From positions 1 through 64,000 of the forward strand of contig DAISJM010000010.1 in NCBI GenBank assembly GCA_036821485.1: a stretch of DNA of 64,000 nucleotides, in the 5' to 3' direction. The notes beneath the pieces were generated by a model that saw only the letters and a list, made by a program, of their open reading frames with translations, had not been told where the DNA came from and did not search any database. The translations under genes and the position numbers were made by a program. Positions 32,568 through 41,353 of the stretch are shown here, one piece after another. Numbering within the stretch: the stretch's first letter is position 1; each line of letters opens with the position of its first letter. Origin of the DNA: DAISJM01 sp036821485 (GTDB taxonomy: Bacteria > Verrucomicrobiota > Kiritimatiellia > CAIQIC01 > JAGNIJ01).

Positions 32568-33348
32568 GGGCGTCTTTTTTCGTCGTCTCCGCGGCGCCTT
32601 GAGACTCCAACTCCCAAAGTTTCGCATACTTCATGAAGACGCCGTAGGCGCTGACCATGGCGATGATCAGGCCCTGCATGCCGTCCAGAAAGCCCAGCTT
32701 GAGGAAGTAGGCCTTGAGAAAACGAAACAGCGGGCGGAAAAGGATATCGACCATGCGGAAGCGATCGCCATGCAGGCGTTTCTCCTGGGCCGTGATGGTG
32801 GAGAAGCGGTTAACGGTTTCCAGGTGATCGCGGATATCGTCGTACGTGTAGTGGTGCAGGCTTGATTTCAGGGTCTTGACGGGACCATCGACGAGCACAT
32901 GGTCGTGGGGTTCCTGGCCAGCGCTACGGCCGTGGTCCTTGCGGAACAGCCGGAGCTTGAGGTCGGGATACCACTCGCCATGGCGGATCCATTTGCCGAG
33001 GTAGAATACGGTTCGCGGGAATCGGTAGCCGAAATAGGAAGGTCTGCCGCCTTCGAGCTGTTCGAGGATTTCGTCGCGCAGTTCGGGTGAGACTTCCTCG
33101 TCGGCATCGAGGAACAACACCCAGGGATGCGTGGCCATCCCGCGGATGAGGTTCTTCTGGCCGATGTAGCCAAGCCATTCGTGCTGGTAGACGCGCTCGG
33201 TGAATTCACGACTGATATCCACGGTGCGGTCGGTGCTGAAGCTGTCCACCACGATGATCTCGTCGCACCAAGTGAGGCTTTGGAGGCAGCGGCGGATCTT
33301 CTGTTCCTCGTTGCCCGCGGTGACGCATGCTGAAATCTTCTCGCGCAT
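32557..33348 (-). CDS. Family 2 glycosyltransferase, WaaE/KdtX-like
   Basis: A 263-residue GT2 enzyme: ISACVTAGNEEQKIRRCLQS, EIIVVDSFSTDRTVDISRE, LGYIGQKNLIRGMATHPWVL, FLDADEEVSPELRDEI (the DxD site is DAD), and YLGKWIRHGEWYPDLKLRLF. The WYPDxKLRLF stretch and C-terminal amphipathic helices match LPS core beta-1,4-glucosyltransferase (WaaE)-like proteins. It acts at the cytoplasmic face in LPS core assembly. It lies 3 bp after the heptosyltransferase and overlaps murJ by 11 bp. Confidence 0.9.
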   Translation of the reverse strand: MREKISACVTAGNEEQKIRRCLQSLTWCDEIIVVDSFSTDRTVDISREFTERVYQHEWLGYIGQKNLIRGMATHPWVLFLDADEEVSPELRDEILEQLEGGRPSYFGYRFPRTVFYLGKWIRHGEWYPDLKLRLFRKDHGRSAGQEPHDHVLVDGPVKTLKSSLHHYTYDDIRDHLETVNRFSTITAQEKRLHGDRFRMVDILFRPLFRFLKAYFLKLGFLDGMQGLIIAMVSAYGVFMKYAKLWELESQGAAETTKKDAHGT

Positions 33349-33351
33349 GGC

Positions 33352-34404
33352 TCAGCCACCGCCTTCCGCCGCCGACAGGGATTCTGTCACGGCCTCGTAG
33401 GCCTGTTCCGGCGTGATCGCGGCGAGGCTTGCGCGCGCCTCGGCGGAATCGCGCGCGACATCGCGCGAGCGCTGTGTGCTGTGCTGCAGGATGCGGCATG
33501 CGCGGCCGAGCGGGCCGGTCTTGGAGGGGTCGGTGATGCCATAGAGCGCGACGACGGGCGTGCCGACGGCGGCGGCGAGATGCATGCCGCCGCTGTCGTT
33601 GGCGACAACCGCGTCGCAGACCTTCAGGAGGGCGATCCATTCGGGAAGGGAGGTCTTCCCGGCAAAGTTGACGGCCGAACGCCCGATGCCATCGGCTACG
33701 CGATCGCACAACGCAACTTCCTGCTGCCCGCCCATGACGACGATGCCGGCGTGGTGTCGCTGGGCCAGTTTGCGCCCGAGTTCGATGTAATGCTCCGCCG
33801 GCCACTCCTTGGACGGGCCGCGCGCGGCACCGGGGATTAGTCCAATGAGCGGATGGGCCACGCCGGCCAGCCGGGTGCGGGCGGTTTCGATGGCATCGGC
33901 GGAGAGGGTGAGCGAGGGGGCCTCGAGAGTGTCCGCAGACTCGGGGCAGAGGAGGTCCATATACTCCCATGCCTGATGTTCGTGGCCGGGCAGATTGCGC
34001 GGGCGGATCACGCGGGTCAGCATGGCATCACGCCAGTGGCCGGGCATGCCCTCGCGGACGGGAATGCGCGCGAGCCACGGGATGGCGGCGGACCGGAAAG
34101 AGTGGGGCAGCACAAAGGCCCGGCTGAAAGCGCCCGTGCGGAGGGCTTGGGCGGCGTGCAGCGAGCCCTGCAAACCTGCACGAAGGATAAGAATCTGATT
34201 GGGCACATCGTGAAGTTTCCAGAGGCCCGCGAGGGGTGGTTTCACCAGCAGCGTGATGTGCGCGGTGGGGTGTAGGCGACGATAGGCCTGCAGCGCGGGC
34301 ATGGCCATTACGCTGTCGCCAATCCAGTTCACGCCGACGATCAGGATTTTCCCGTCGCCGCCGGCGGCCGCCTCACTTGAAGCAGATTCGCGAGATGAGT
34401 GCAT
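33352..34404 (-). CDS. ADP-heptose:LPS heptosyltransferase-like (GT9)
   Basis: A 350-residue protein from the ATG at 34404, which follows GAGGA. The GT9 signatures are KILIVGVNWIGDSVMAMPAL, LVKPPLAGLWKLHD, LIGLIPGAARGPSKEWPAEH and VVANDSGGMHLAAAVGTPVV with the ALYGITDPSKTGPLG end. This looks like the WaaF (heptosyltransferase II) group, which adds heptose to the LPS inner core. Its start overlaps the lpxK stop by 32 bp, so translation is coupled. Confidence 0.92.
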   Translation of the reverse strand: MHSSRESASSEAAAGGDGKILIVGVNWIGDSVMAMPALQAYRRLHPTAHITLLVKPPLAGLWKLHDVPNQILILRAGLQGSLHAAQALRTGAFSRAFVLPHSFRSAAIPWLARIPVREGMPGHWRDAMLTRVIRPRNLPGHEHQAWEYMDLLCPESADTLEAPSLTLSADAIETARTRLAGVAHPLIGLIPGAARGPSKEWPAEHYIELGRKLAQRHHAGIVVMGGQQEVALCDRVADGIGRSAVNFAGKTSLPEWIALLKVCDAVVANDSGGMHLAAAVGTPVVALYGITDPSKTGPLGRACRILQHSTQRSRDVARDSAEARASLAAITPEQAYEAVTESLSAAEGGG

Positions 34405-35536
34405 AAAAATCCTCGGCGCCGGTGAGCAGTTCGATCTCGACACGCATGAAGTAGATCGGCAGGTCGCGGCGTTCGATCATGGGAAAGCGTACGGCATCCT
34501 TTTCCGTGGTGATGATGGCCTTGGCGCCGCGGTTCAGGCCCCGGTTGATCGCGTCGATGATTTCCTGCTGCGTGTAGCGATGGTGGTCAGCATAGCGCTT
34601 GTGATAGAGCACCTTGGCGCCGAGTTGCAGGAGTCCTTCTTCGAAGCCCTTGGGCACGGCGATGCCGGAGACGGCGGCCACGTCGAGACCCTTGAGGAAA
34701 TCCAGGCTCTTGCGCTCGCCGGTATAGACGTCCTGGATATAGCGGGGGCAGTGGCGGCACTCGGCGATTTCTGCCTCGGGATTGAGTTCCCGGAGTTGTT
34801 TCTTCAGGTCCTCGGCGCCGTCGCCGGAAGATTTGGTGATGAAGATGAACGATGCGCGCTTGATGTTGCGGATGGGTTCGCGAAGGATGCCGCGCGGGAG
34901 TAGCGACCGGTTGCCGAACGGGTTGGTGCGGTCGACGAGCACGATGTCGACGCGATGCTTCATGCGCAGGTACTGGAACCCGTCGTCGAGAATCAGCATA
35001 TCGCAGCCGAGCTTGGTGATGGCGTACTGGCCGGCCTTCACGCGGTTCTTATCCACCAGCACGGTGACGTGCGGCAGGTTGGACGCCAGCATGTACGGTT
35101 CATCACCGCTGACATCGGAATCGAGCAGCAGCCGTTTACCGTCGGACACGACGAGCGGGGGTTCCTGCCGGCCGCCGGAGCGGAGGCGGTGCATGATGCG
35201 CTCGAAGCGTGAGCGCTCGTGGCGTTTGTAGCCGCGGCTGAGGATGGCGACCTTGCGGCCCTGTTTTTGGAGCGCGCGGGCGAACGTTTCCACGATGGGG
35301 GTTTTGCCCGTGCCGCCGACGGTGAGGTTGCCGACGCTGACCACCTGGCAGCCCAGCGTGTGATGGCGGAAGATGCCGTGCAGATAGAGCCAGACGCGGA
35401 TCTGGATGATGACAGTGTAGAGGCGGGACAGTTGCTTCAGCAGCCAGCGCAGGAAAGACGGAAAGCGGCCTTGCCGGCGGTCTTCCATGACCGTCAGCAG
35501 GTAGGTCTCCAGTCTCTCGAGTCTTTGCTGTAGCAC
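34373..35536 (-). CDS. lpxK: Tetraacyldisaccharide 4'-kinase
   Basis: A 387-residue protein from the GTG at 35536, which has GGAG 8 nt upstream; the frame is open to 35596. The Walker A is SVGNLTVGGTGKTPIVETFA, followed by VAILSRGYKR, SDVSGDEPYMLA, ILDDGFQYLRMKHRVDIVLV, RSLLPRGILREP and the C-terminal ITTEKDAVRFP. LpxK phosphorylates the 4' position of lipid A precursor at the inner membrane. It shows the outer membrane has lipid A. First gene of the lpxK - heptosyltransferase - WaaE-like - murJ operon. Confidence 0.95.
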   Translation of the reverse strand: MLQQRLERLETYLLTVMEDRRQGRFPSFLRWLLKQLSRLYTVIIQIRVWLYLHGIFRHHTLGCQVVSVGNLTVGGTGKTPIVETFARALQKQGRKVAILSRGYKRHERSRFERIMHRLRSGGRQEPPLVVSDGKRLLLDSDVSGDEPYMLASNLPHVTVLVDKNRVKAGQYAITKLGCDMLILDDGFQYLRMKHRVDIVLVDRTNPFGNRSLLPRGILREPIRNIKRASFIFITKSSGDGAEDLKKQLRELNPEAEIAECRHCPRYIQDVYTGERKSLDFLKGLDVAAVSGIAVPKGFEEGLLQLGAKVLYHKRYADHHRYTQQEIIDAINRGLNRGAKAIITTEKDAVRFPMIERRDLPIYFMRVEIELLTGAEDFYALISRICFK

Positions 35537-35676
35537 GTGCCGGACTCCGTTGGGTCGAACCGGTGGATGTTGCCATCCGGCCCATGAGGGCGTCAAGCCG
35601 CCCCGTCGAATGACACTTCTTGTTCATGTGTGCCTGCGCTTGATTCGCGGCACGGCTTCGGGTGATCATCCCCGCG

Positions 35677-36276
35677 ATGGAAGCAAAACCCGAGACCCTG
35701 CGTATTGTACCGGCTGACTGGCTGCATCCGCTGCCGCTGAAGGAGCTCTTTGGCAGTGATCCGGCCCGTCCGCTCGAGGTGGATGTCGGTTCCGGCAAGG
35801 GTCGGTTCCTGCTGGCCCGCGCGCTTGCCCATCCGGAGGTGGATTTCCTGGGCGTTGACCGGATGCTGCGCCGCATCCGGAAGGTGGATCGGAAGGCGAT
35901 TCGCGCGGGGTTGCTGAACATCCGGCTGCTGCGCGTCGAGGCGTACTACGCCACGGCCTATTTCATGCCGTCGGATGCGATCAGCACCTACTACATCTTC
36001 TTTCCGGATCCGTGGCCGAAGAAGCGGCATCATCAGCACCGGCTCTTCAATCCGCTTTTCGTCGACGCGCTGCATCGCACCTTGCGGGTCGGCGGGCTGG
36101 TTCATTTCGCGACGGATCACCTTCCGTATTTCGACGGCGTGAAGGAGATCATGGACGCCGATGTGCGTTTCGAAAGCGTGGAGCCGTTTGTTCCGACAGA
36201 AGAGGAACGAACGGATTTTGAGTTGTACTACGTGGAACGCACGCCGATCGGACGTGCGTCATGGCGCCGGCGGTGA
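35677..36276 (+). CDS. trmB: tRNA (guanine-N7-)-methyltransferase
   Basis: A 199-residue protein from the ATG at 35677. SAM-binding motif VDVGSGKGRFLLARAL, then FLGVDRMLRRIRKVDRKA, the signature FPDPWPKKRHHQHRLFNPLF, FATDHLPYFDGVKEIM and a C-terminal TDFELYYVERT. TrmB makes m7G46 in tRNA variable loops. The substitution FLGVDR for the usual FIGVEI is mild. Its 3' end overlaps the convergent FHA gene by 18 bp. Confidence 0.94.
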   Translation: MEAKPETLRIVPADWLHPLPLKELFGSDPARPLEVDVGSGKGRFLLARALAHPEVDFLGVDRMLRRIRKVDRKAIRAGLLNIRLLRVEAYYATAYFMPSDAISTYYIFFPDPWPKKRHHQHRLFNPLFVDALHRTLRVGGLVHFATDHLPYFDGVKEIMDADVRFESVEPFVPTEEERTDFELYYVERTPIGRASWRRR

Positions 36277-37794
36277 GCCGGCGGCCGGCTTGCGGGTCCG
36301 CCACGGCGGGATGATGTCGCGGGCCTTTTCGTTGAGGCTGCGCGGCCGGACTTCCTCGTCCTGCAATTCATCGCGGTAGTACACCTGCACCACGTAGCCG
36401 AGGTAGCGGCACTTCTCCCCGTACTTCTGTTCTTCCTCGTCGCGGAACCCGCGCGGCACGATGTAGGCCGCGGTGACCGAGCGCGCCTCGGTGCGCGACC
36501 AACTGCCCTCGGTTCGAATGGCGTCGCGCGGCACGACCGCGCGCGACGGCGCGGCTTCCTTGGTTTCGGCGTTGTCGTCGAAGAAGGTGACCACGATGCG
36601 AACCGCGGAAGCGTCGAGCTCGCGTTCGTTCGACTTGGGCTTGATGGTGATGCGGAGGAGGCGCATTTCCTCAAACTGCTCGTTCTCCTGGAAGCGGTCA
36701 GGCTCGACGGAGGTGATGCGGATACGGCGCGGCATGCGTTGGGACGACGTGACCGGTTCGGCGGGCGTGGCGGGCCCGGCGACGGTGGTCTTGACCGCCT
36801 GCGCGTGGGCGAGGCGGACGCGTTCCGACGCGGCCTGTTCGTAGAGCGGTTTGCCGACGGAGCGGGTCATGACCTCGGCCCACTGGTCGCCGGCCTTGTC
36901 GATGAATCCGCGCTTCTCGAAGAGCCGCGCGCGCTCGATGTAGGACGGCAGAAAATCGGGGGCCATGATCTGGATGCGTTCCAGCATCTGGTCGGACTGG
37001 ACGAGGTTGTGTCTTGCCTCTTCGGCGAGCGCCTCGTTGAGCATGGTTCGCGCTTTGTCCACCAAAGCGTCGGACGGCGTGCCCGCGGCTTTTCTGGCGA
37101 GCGGCAGTTCCACGCGTGCGGGAGGCACAGCGGTGACGGCGGGCGGCACGACGCGGGTCTGCGCGAGTTCCTGCACCTGCTCGCGGATATCCTGTACATC
37201 GGCGCGAAGCTGCTGGAGATCGCTATCGGTTCGGGGCGCCTGTTCGGTCGTGGATTTCGCCGCGGTCGCGTTGCGTTGTTCGGCATCCTTGAGTTGCTGC
37301 TCCGCCTGCGCAAGGGTGGCGCTTTCCGCCTTCGACACGGTTGTGCTCGATGCGGAGGCCGAGGGGGAGTCGGGGAGCACGTTGCGCTTCCACGTGAGGA
37401 GGTAGCCAAGAAAGAGAACTTCGAAAGCGAGAACGGCGACAACGGCCACGAGGGTCAGCGTGTCGAAAAGGCCAATGTGCTGGACGGATTTTTCCTGCGG
37501 GCGGAGGAACTCCTGGAACTGGACTTTGCTCAAACCGAGTTCGATGACATCCTCGTGTTTCAGCAGCACCTCGCGCACGATCGTGCCGTTGACGGACAGG
37601 CCGTTCATGGAGCCCAGGTCGCGCAGGTAAATGCCGTCGGGCCGCTGCTCGATGGTCGCGTGCTGGCGGGATATCTCGTCGTCGGGGATGGGGACGGAAC
37701 ACGACGGATCGCGGCCGAGCACCACGGTGCCCTGCTTGATCGCCAGCCGCCGGCCTTTCAGGGGGCCGGCCAGGAATATGAGACGGTACATCAT
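36259..37794 (-). CDS. FHA-domain membrane protein
   Basis: About 511 residues from the ATG at 37794 (or the next ATG at 37791). The N-terminal FHA domain reads VLGRDPSCSVPIPDDEISRQ, HATIEQRPDGIYLRDLGSMN and GLSVNGTIV, which binds phosphothreonine peptides. One membrane helix (TLVAVVAVLAFEVLFLGYLL) follows, then a Gln/Ala-rich coiled coil (TLAQAEQQLKDAEQRNA), a TPR-like helical stretch (residues ~250-330) and a C-terminal beta-rich domain. The FHA part is cytoplasmic and the rest periplasmic. It is divergent from glyS. A role in kinase-linked signalling is inferred from the domain only. Confidence 0.82.
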   Translation of the reverse strand: MMYRLIFLAGPLKGRRLAIKQGTVVLGRDPSCSVPIPDDEISRQHATIEQRPDGIYLRDLGSMNGLSVNGTIVREVLLKHEDVIELGLSKVQFQEFLRPQEKSVQHIGLFDTLTLVAVVAVLAFEVLFLGYLLTWKRNVLPDSPSASASSTTVSKAESATLAQAEQQLKDAEQRNATAAKSTTEQAPRTDSDLQQLRADVQDIREQVQELAQTRVVPPAVTAVPPARVELPLARKAAGTPSDALVDKARTMLNEALAEEARHNLVQSDQMLERIQIMAPDFLPSYIERARLFEKRGFIDKAGDQWAEVMTRSVGKPLYEQAASERVRLAHAQAVKTTVAGPATPAEPVTSSQRMPRRIRITSVEPDRFQENEQFEEMRLLRITIKPKSNERELDASAVRIVVTFFDDNAETKEAAPSRAVVPRDAIRTEGSWSRTEARSVTAAYIVPRGFRDEEEQKYGEKCRYLGYVVQVYYRDELQDEEVRPRSLNEKARDIIPPWRTRKPAAGSPPAP

Positions 37795-37925
37795 CCTTGC
37801 GGTTCCGTGACGTGGAGTTTCATCCACCCCGCAACCCTCGGCAAGAAGAAACGGCGTCCATGGCGGGTTCTGTGGGCACCTTCATGCTTGACCGGGTGGG
37901 GGCGCTTTAGCAGGATGCGGTTCCC

Positions 37926-39296
37926 ATGAGCGAAAACAAATCCACGGTATCTCTGGAGTCGCTGGCGTCCCTTTGCAAGCGACGCGGCTTCATTTTCCAG
38001 GCTTCGGAAATCTACGGCGGCATCAACGGGTTCTGGGATTATGGCCCGCTGGGCTGCGAGCTGAAACGGAACATCAAGGAAGCCTGGTGGCGCGCGGTCG
38101 TGCAGATGCGCGACGACGTGGTGGGGCTTGATACCGCGATCATCCAGCACCCGCGGACATGGGAAGCTTCCGGCCATGTGCAGGGATTCACCGATCCGAT
38201 GGTGGATTGCCGCAAGTGCAAGGGCCGTTGGCGCGCGGACCAGTTGCCGGACACGAAATGCCCGCAGGGCGGCCCGCACGACTACACCGAAGCGCGGCTT
38301 TTCAACCTCATGTTCGAGACCAACGTCGGGCCCGTGAAGGATGCATCGACGCTGGCCTATCTCCGGCCGGAGACGGCGCAGGGGATTTTCGCGCAGTTTC
38401 CGAACGTGCTTGCGGTGGCGCGGCAGAAGGTGCCCTTCGGCATCGCGCAGATCGGCAAAGCGTTTCGGAACGAAATCAACCCGCGCAACTACACCTTCCG
38501 CTCGCGCGAGTTCGAGCAGATGGAATTGGAATTCTTCATCAAGCCCGGCACGGACGCGGAGTGGCACGAGTACTGGGTGGCGGAACGCCTGAAGTGGTAC
38601 CAGTCGATCGGTCTGCCCGAGGGGCACCTGCACCGCTACGTGTATCCGAAGGAAGAACTTGCGCACTACGCGAGCGCATGCGTTGACGTGATGTACGACT
38701 TCCCGTTCGGCACGCAGGAACTCGAGGGTATTGCCGCGCGCGGCAACTTCGATCTGAGCCGCCACCAGGAGTTCAGCGGCAAGTCGATGGAGTACTTCGA
38801 CGAAGAATCGAAGCAGAAGTTTATTCCGCACGTGGTCGAACCGTCAGCGGGTGTTGACCGCATTGCGCTCGCGGTGCTCTGCGAGGCGTATCGCGAGGAG
38901 TGGATCCCGAAGGAAGGCGATGCCGTGATTCCGGCCGAACCGGGCAAGCAGCCGCCCGCCGGTTACGAGTCGCGGATTGTCATGCGTTTTGCGCCGAAGG
39001 TCGCGCCGGTGAAAGTCGCCGTCTTCCCGCTGCTCAAGAACAAGCCGGAGTTGGTGGACAAGGCGCGCCAGGTATTTGAGATGTTGCGTGAACGCTGGCC
39101 TGTCTTTTTCGATGTGGCCGGCGCGATCGGCCGCCGCTATCGCCGGCAGGACGAGATCGGCACGCCGTTCGGCGTGACGATCGATTTTGACACGCTGACC
39201 GACGACACCGTTACCCTGCGCGACCGCGATTCGATGAAGCAGATCCGGCTGAAGATTGCGGAATTGCCGGCGAAGCTGGCCGAATCGCTGGGCTAG
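37926..39296 (+). CDS. glyS: Glycyl-tRNA synthetase, single-chain (homodimer) type
   Basis: A 456-residue class II synthetase: LCKRRGFIFQASEIYGGING, FWDYGPLGCELKRNIKEAWW, GHVQGFTDPMVDCRKCKGRW (zinc-type insertion), YLRPETAQGIFAQFPN (motif 2 region), GKAFRNEINPRNYTFRSREF and a C-terminal anticodon-binding domain (KVAVFPLLKNKPELVDKARQ). This is the alpha2 GlyRS of archaea, eukaryotes and many bacteria, not the alpha2-beta2 type. The length matches. The start follows the end of a divergent region shared with the FHA gene. Confidence 0.95.
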   Translation: MSENKSTVSLESLASLCKRRGFIFQASEIYGGINGFWDYGPLGCELKRNIKEAWWRAVVQMRDDVVGLDTAIIQHPRTWEASGHVQGFTDPMVDCRKCKGRWRADQLPDTKCPQGGPHDYTEARLFNLMFETNVGPVKDASTLAYLRPETAQGIFAQFPNVLAVARQKVPFGIAQIGKAFRNEINPRNYTFRSREFEQMELEFFIKPGTDAEWHEYWVAERLKWYQSIGLPEGHLHRYVYPKEELAHYASACVDVMYDFPFGTQELEGIAARGNFDLSRHQEFSGKSMEYFDEESKQKFIPHVVEPSAGVDRIALAVLCEAYREEWIPKEGDAVIPAEPGKQPPAGYESRIVMRFAPKVAPVKVAVFPLLKNKPELVDKARQVFEMLRERWPVFFDVAGAIGRRYRRQDEIGTPFGVTIDFDTLTDDTVTLRDRDSMKQIRLKIAELPAKLAESLG

Positions 39297-39357
39297 CGGC
39301 GTTCCAGCCGCGCAAGAAGATGCTGCGCAGGCAACCTGAATCTGTTACACTACGCTC

Positions 39358-39543
39358 ATGATTCAGAAGGCCGTCACCATCAAGGGACTGCACGAGTCTT
39401 CCGCACGGGGCGACTTGGCGTTCTGGCAAAAACGCGATGCTTCGGAGCGGATCAACGCCGTAGAAATCCTGCGCAGGCAAACACATGGAAGTTCATCCCG
39501 ACTTCAGAGAGTTGCTCGCGTTGTTCAACGGGCAAGAGGTTGA
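39358..39543 (+). CDS. Small protein paired with nucleotidyltransferase
   Basis: A 61-residue protein: MIQKAVTIKGLHESSARGDL, AFWQKRDASERINAVEILRR, ending RLQRVARVVQRARG. The 'xFWxKRxxxERIxAVExLRR...G.xxRLQRV' pattern is common in small proteins that precede nucleotidyltransferase genes. Its last 59 bp overlap the next gene in another frame, a typical feature of such pairs. It may be the antitoxin-like or regulatory half of a two-gene unit. Confidence 0.7.
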   Translation: MIQKAVTIKGLHESSARGDLAFWQKRDASERINAVEILRRQTHGSSSRLQRVARVVQRARG

Positions 39544-39931
39544 GTACATCATCGTGGGCGCCTACGCGTTGGCCTATCACGGCGCGCCCCGGTTTACGGG
39601 CGACATCGATGTGTACGTACGGCCCACACCTGAAAATGCCGTCCGGATTCTGAAAGCCTTGGAGGCGTTCGGGTTTGGTTCGCTTGGACTCAAGAGCGAT
39701 GATTTTCAAAAACCCGAGCAGGTTATTCAATTGGGCGTTCCCCCGGTCCGAATCGACCTGATCACCTCGATTACCGGTGTGACATGGGAGCAGGCAGATG
39801 CCGGGAAGGTGTGCGGCAAGTACGGTGATGTTGAGGTCTGCTATCTTGGTCGCGATGAGTACGCGGAGAACAAACGGGCGACGGGGCGCAAGAAGGATGT
39901 CGCCGATCTCGAAGCGTTGGGGGAGAACTGA
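39485..39931 (+). CDS. Nucleotidyltransferase-like protein (DUF6036 type)
   Basis: A 148-residue protein: FRELLALFNGQEVEYIIVGA, YALAYHGAPRFTGDIDVYVR with the GD(I)D metal motif, and RIDLITSITGVTWEQA. The nucleotidyltransferase fold of this kind is found in MNT-like and AbiEii-like toxin-antitoxin proteins. It overlaps the small upstream gene by 59 bp. Likely a coupled two-gene module; the partner's role is inferred from the arrangement. Confidence 0.8.
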   Translation: MEVHPDFRELLALFNGQEVEYIIVGAYALAYHGAPRFTGDIDVYVRPTPENAVRILKALEAFGFGSLGLKSDDFQKPEQVIQLGVPPVRIDLITSITGVTWEQADAGKVCGKYGDVEVCYLGRDEYAENKRATGRKKDVADLEALGEN

Positions 39932-39961
39932 TTCTGCCTGACGGTCTGCTGTCCCGCCGGT

Positions 39962-40948
39962 TCAAGGCTGGGCGGTGTCGGGATTGCCGGCGCTGGCCAT
40001 GGTGACCGGCTGCTCACCCGTGAGGACGCGGCCCGCCTGTTTCAGTATGCCCGGCTCAGGAATAAGAACCTGGGAGCCCTTGGCGGTGATGTAAGGCAGC
40101 ACATCGTTCCTCTTGATCGTGTCCCAGGAAATACCCCTGCCCGAGTAGCGCGCCAGCAGCCATGCCGCCCGCCCCAAGCCCGCGCAATTCATGTCGGTTT
40201 CGATGTTGCGCGGCACATGCGGGAGCGCGAGCGGGAGACGGAGGAGACCCTCCGGTGTGCGGAGGCGCGCCACGACGGCGGCCATCAGCTTCTGGTTTCG
40301 CGACATCCGGCCAAAGTCGGTATCCGGCCGGCGCAGGCGTGCGAATTCGGTCGCGCGGTCTCCGCTGAGATGATTCCAACCCGCGGGAAACACGAGCTTG
40401 TAGCTGAACGGTTGGTCCAGATGGTTGAACTTCGCGTCGACGAGTTCCTTCTCGCAATACACATCGATGCCGCCGAGTGCGTTGACGAGATCCCTGAGGA
40501 GGCTGAAATGGACGATGACGGTGGCGTCGATGGGCACCCCGATGGCCGTGCTGACTGTATCGCGTGCCGCGCGCATGCCGAGGTTGCCGCCATAGTAATC
40601 GCCGAAGAAGAGTGCGGCGTTGATGCGTTCCGTGCGGCGCACAGGCAGACCTCGCAGCGGAAGATAGAGGTCGCGCGGAAGTGCGAGTCCGCGTACGAGG
40701 CCCTGCCGCGGGTCGATGTGGAGGACGAGGATGGAGTCCGAGCGGGACGGCTCATCCTGTATGCGGCTGTCGGCGCCCAGTACGAGCAGGGTGAGGGGCC
40801 GGTTCCACGTCAGCAGGAGCACGCCGGCCCAGAACGTGATGGCGAGGAGCGGGACGAGGAACATGAGAGACCGCTGTGGAAGAAACGAATCGGCGTGCGA
40901 GGAGGCAGAGGCTTCCTGCGCGTCGTTCTTCGGGGAAATCGTGTTCAT
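39962..40948 (-). CDS. LytR-CpsA-Psr (LCP) family protein
   Basis: A 328-residue protein with one N-terminal membrane helix (LMFLVPLLAITFWAGVLLLT) and an LCP domain: LLVLGADSR, RSDSILVLHIDP, GLALPRDLYLPL, RINAALFFGDYYGG, VHFSLLRDLVNALGGIDVYC, WNHLSGDRATEFARLRRPDT and DFGRMSRNQKL. LCP enzymes transfer undecaprenyl-linked glycans onto the cell wall or, in Gram-negatives, serve unclear envelope roles. Arg/Asp residues of the pyrophosphate site look conserved. Catalytic domain outside the inner membrane. Confidence 0.9.
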   Translation of the reverse strand: MNTISPKNDAQEASASSHADSFLPQRSLMFLVPLLAITFWAGVLLLTWNRPLTLLVLGADSRIQDEPSRSDSILVLHIDPRQGLVRGLALPRDLYLPLRGLPVRRTERINAALFFGDYYGGNLGMRAARDTVSTAIGVPIDATVIVHFSLLRDLVNALGGIDVYCEKELVDAKFNHLDQPFSYKLVFPAGWNHLSGDRATEFARLRRPDTDFGRMSRNQKLMAAVVARLRTPEGLLRLPLALPHVPRNIETDMNCAGLGRAAWLLARYSGRGISWDTIKRNDVLPYITAKGSQVLIPEPGILKQAGRVLTGEQPVTMASAGNPDTAQP

Positions 40949-41353
40949 CAGAGCGTCAACATCCCATCAACAAATGGCTGCGCATTCTGATGATTGGCGG
41001 CCAGAAGTCAAGATGGGTGCGGTCGGGCTGGCCCGCGGCGCGGCATGCGCCGGGGATGCCTTTTGCGTTCTTCCGCGCCATCCGGGCGTCCACACGTCAG
41101 GCTGGCGTCAAGGAATATATCTGGACGGCGGGCTGCTCAGATTCGAATGATGAGATCCTTCTGCCGCAGGAGTGGCATCAGAAGGGCAGCGTTCTGGGAG
41201 TTCTTACCAAGCTCGTCGTTGTCGTGCTGAGCGAAGCGTCTCTCTGTTTGGGCGACAGTTTGCGAACTCCCGATGAGTCAGGGGGCGGATGAATGGTTCT
41301 TGTGTGCGATGGGCGGTCATCTTATGAATAGAAGTCGTTGGGAGAACAACGCC
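40949..41353. other. Non-coding divergent region
   Basis: 405 bp between the LCP gene and the zinc-ribbon gene. Several short open frames cross it but none has a ribosome site or family-like sequence. The only supportable element is a promoter-like pair near its right end. No hairpin with a T run is seen. Confidence 0.45.
41300..41328 (+). promoter_or_regulatory. Sigma70-like promoter candidate
   Basis: TTGTGT (41300-41305) and TATGAA (41323-41328) are 17 bp apart and lie 26 bp before the zinc-ribbon gene's ATG, giving a short leader with GGAGAA as ribosome site. Confidence 0.45.

Noticed and set aside
40876..41292. 138-residue frame in the gap before the zinc-ribbon gene
   Set aside because: Overlaps the LCP gene start, has no ribosome site, and its sequence shows no domain or regular pattern.
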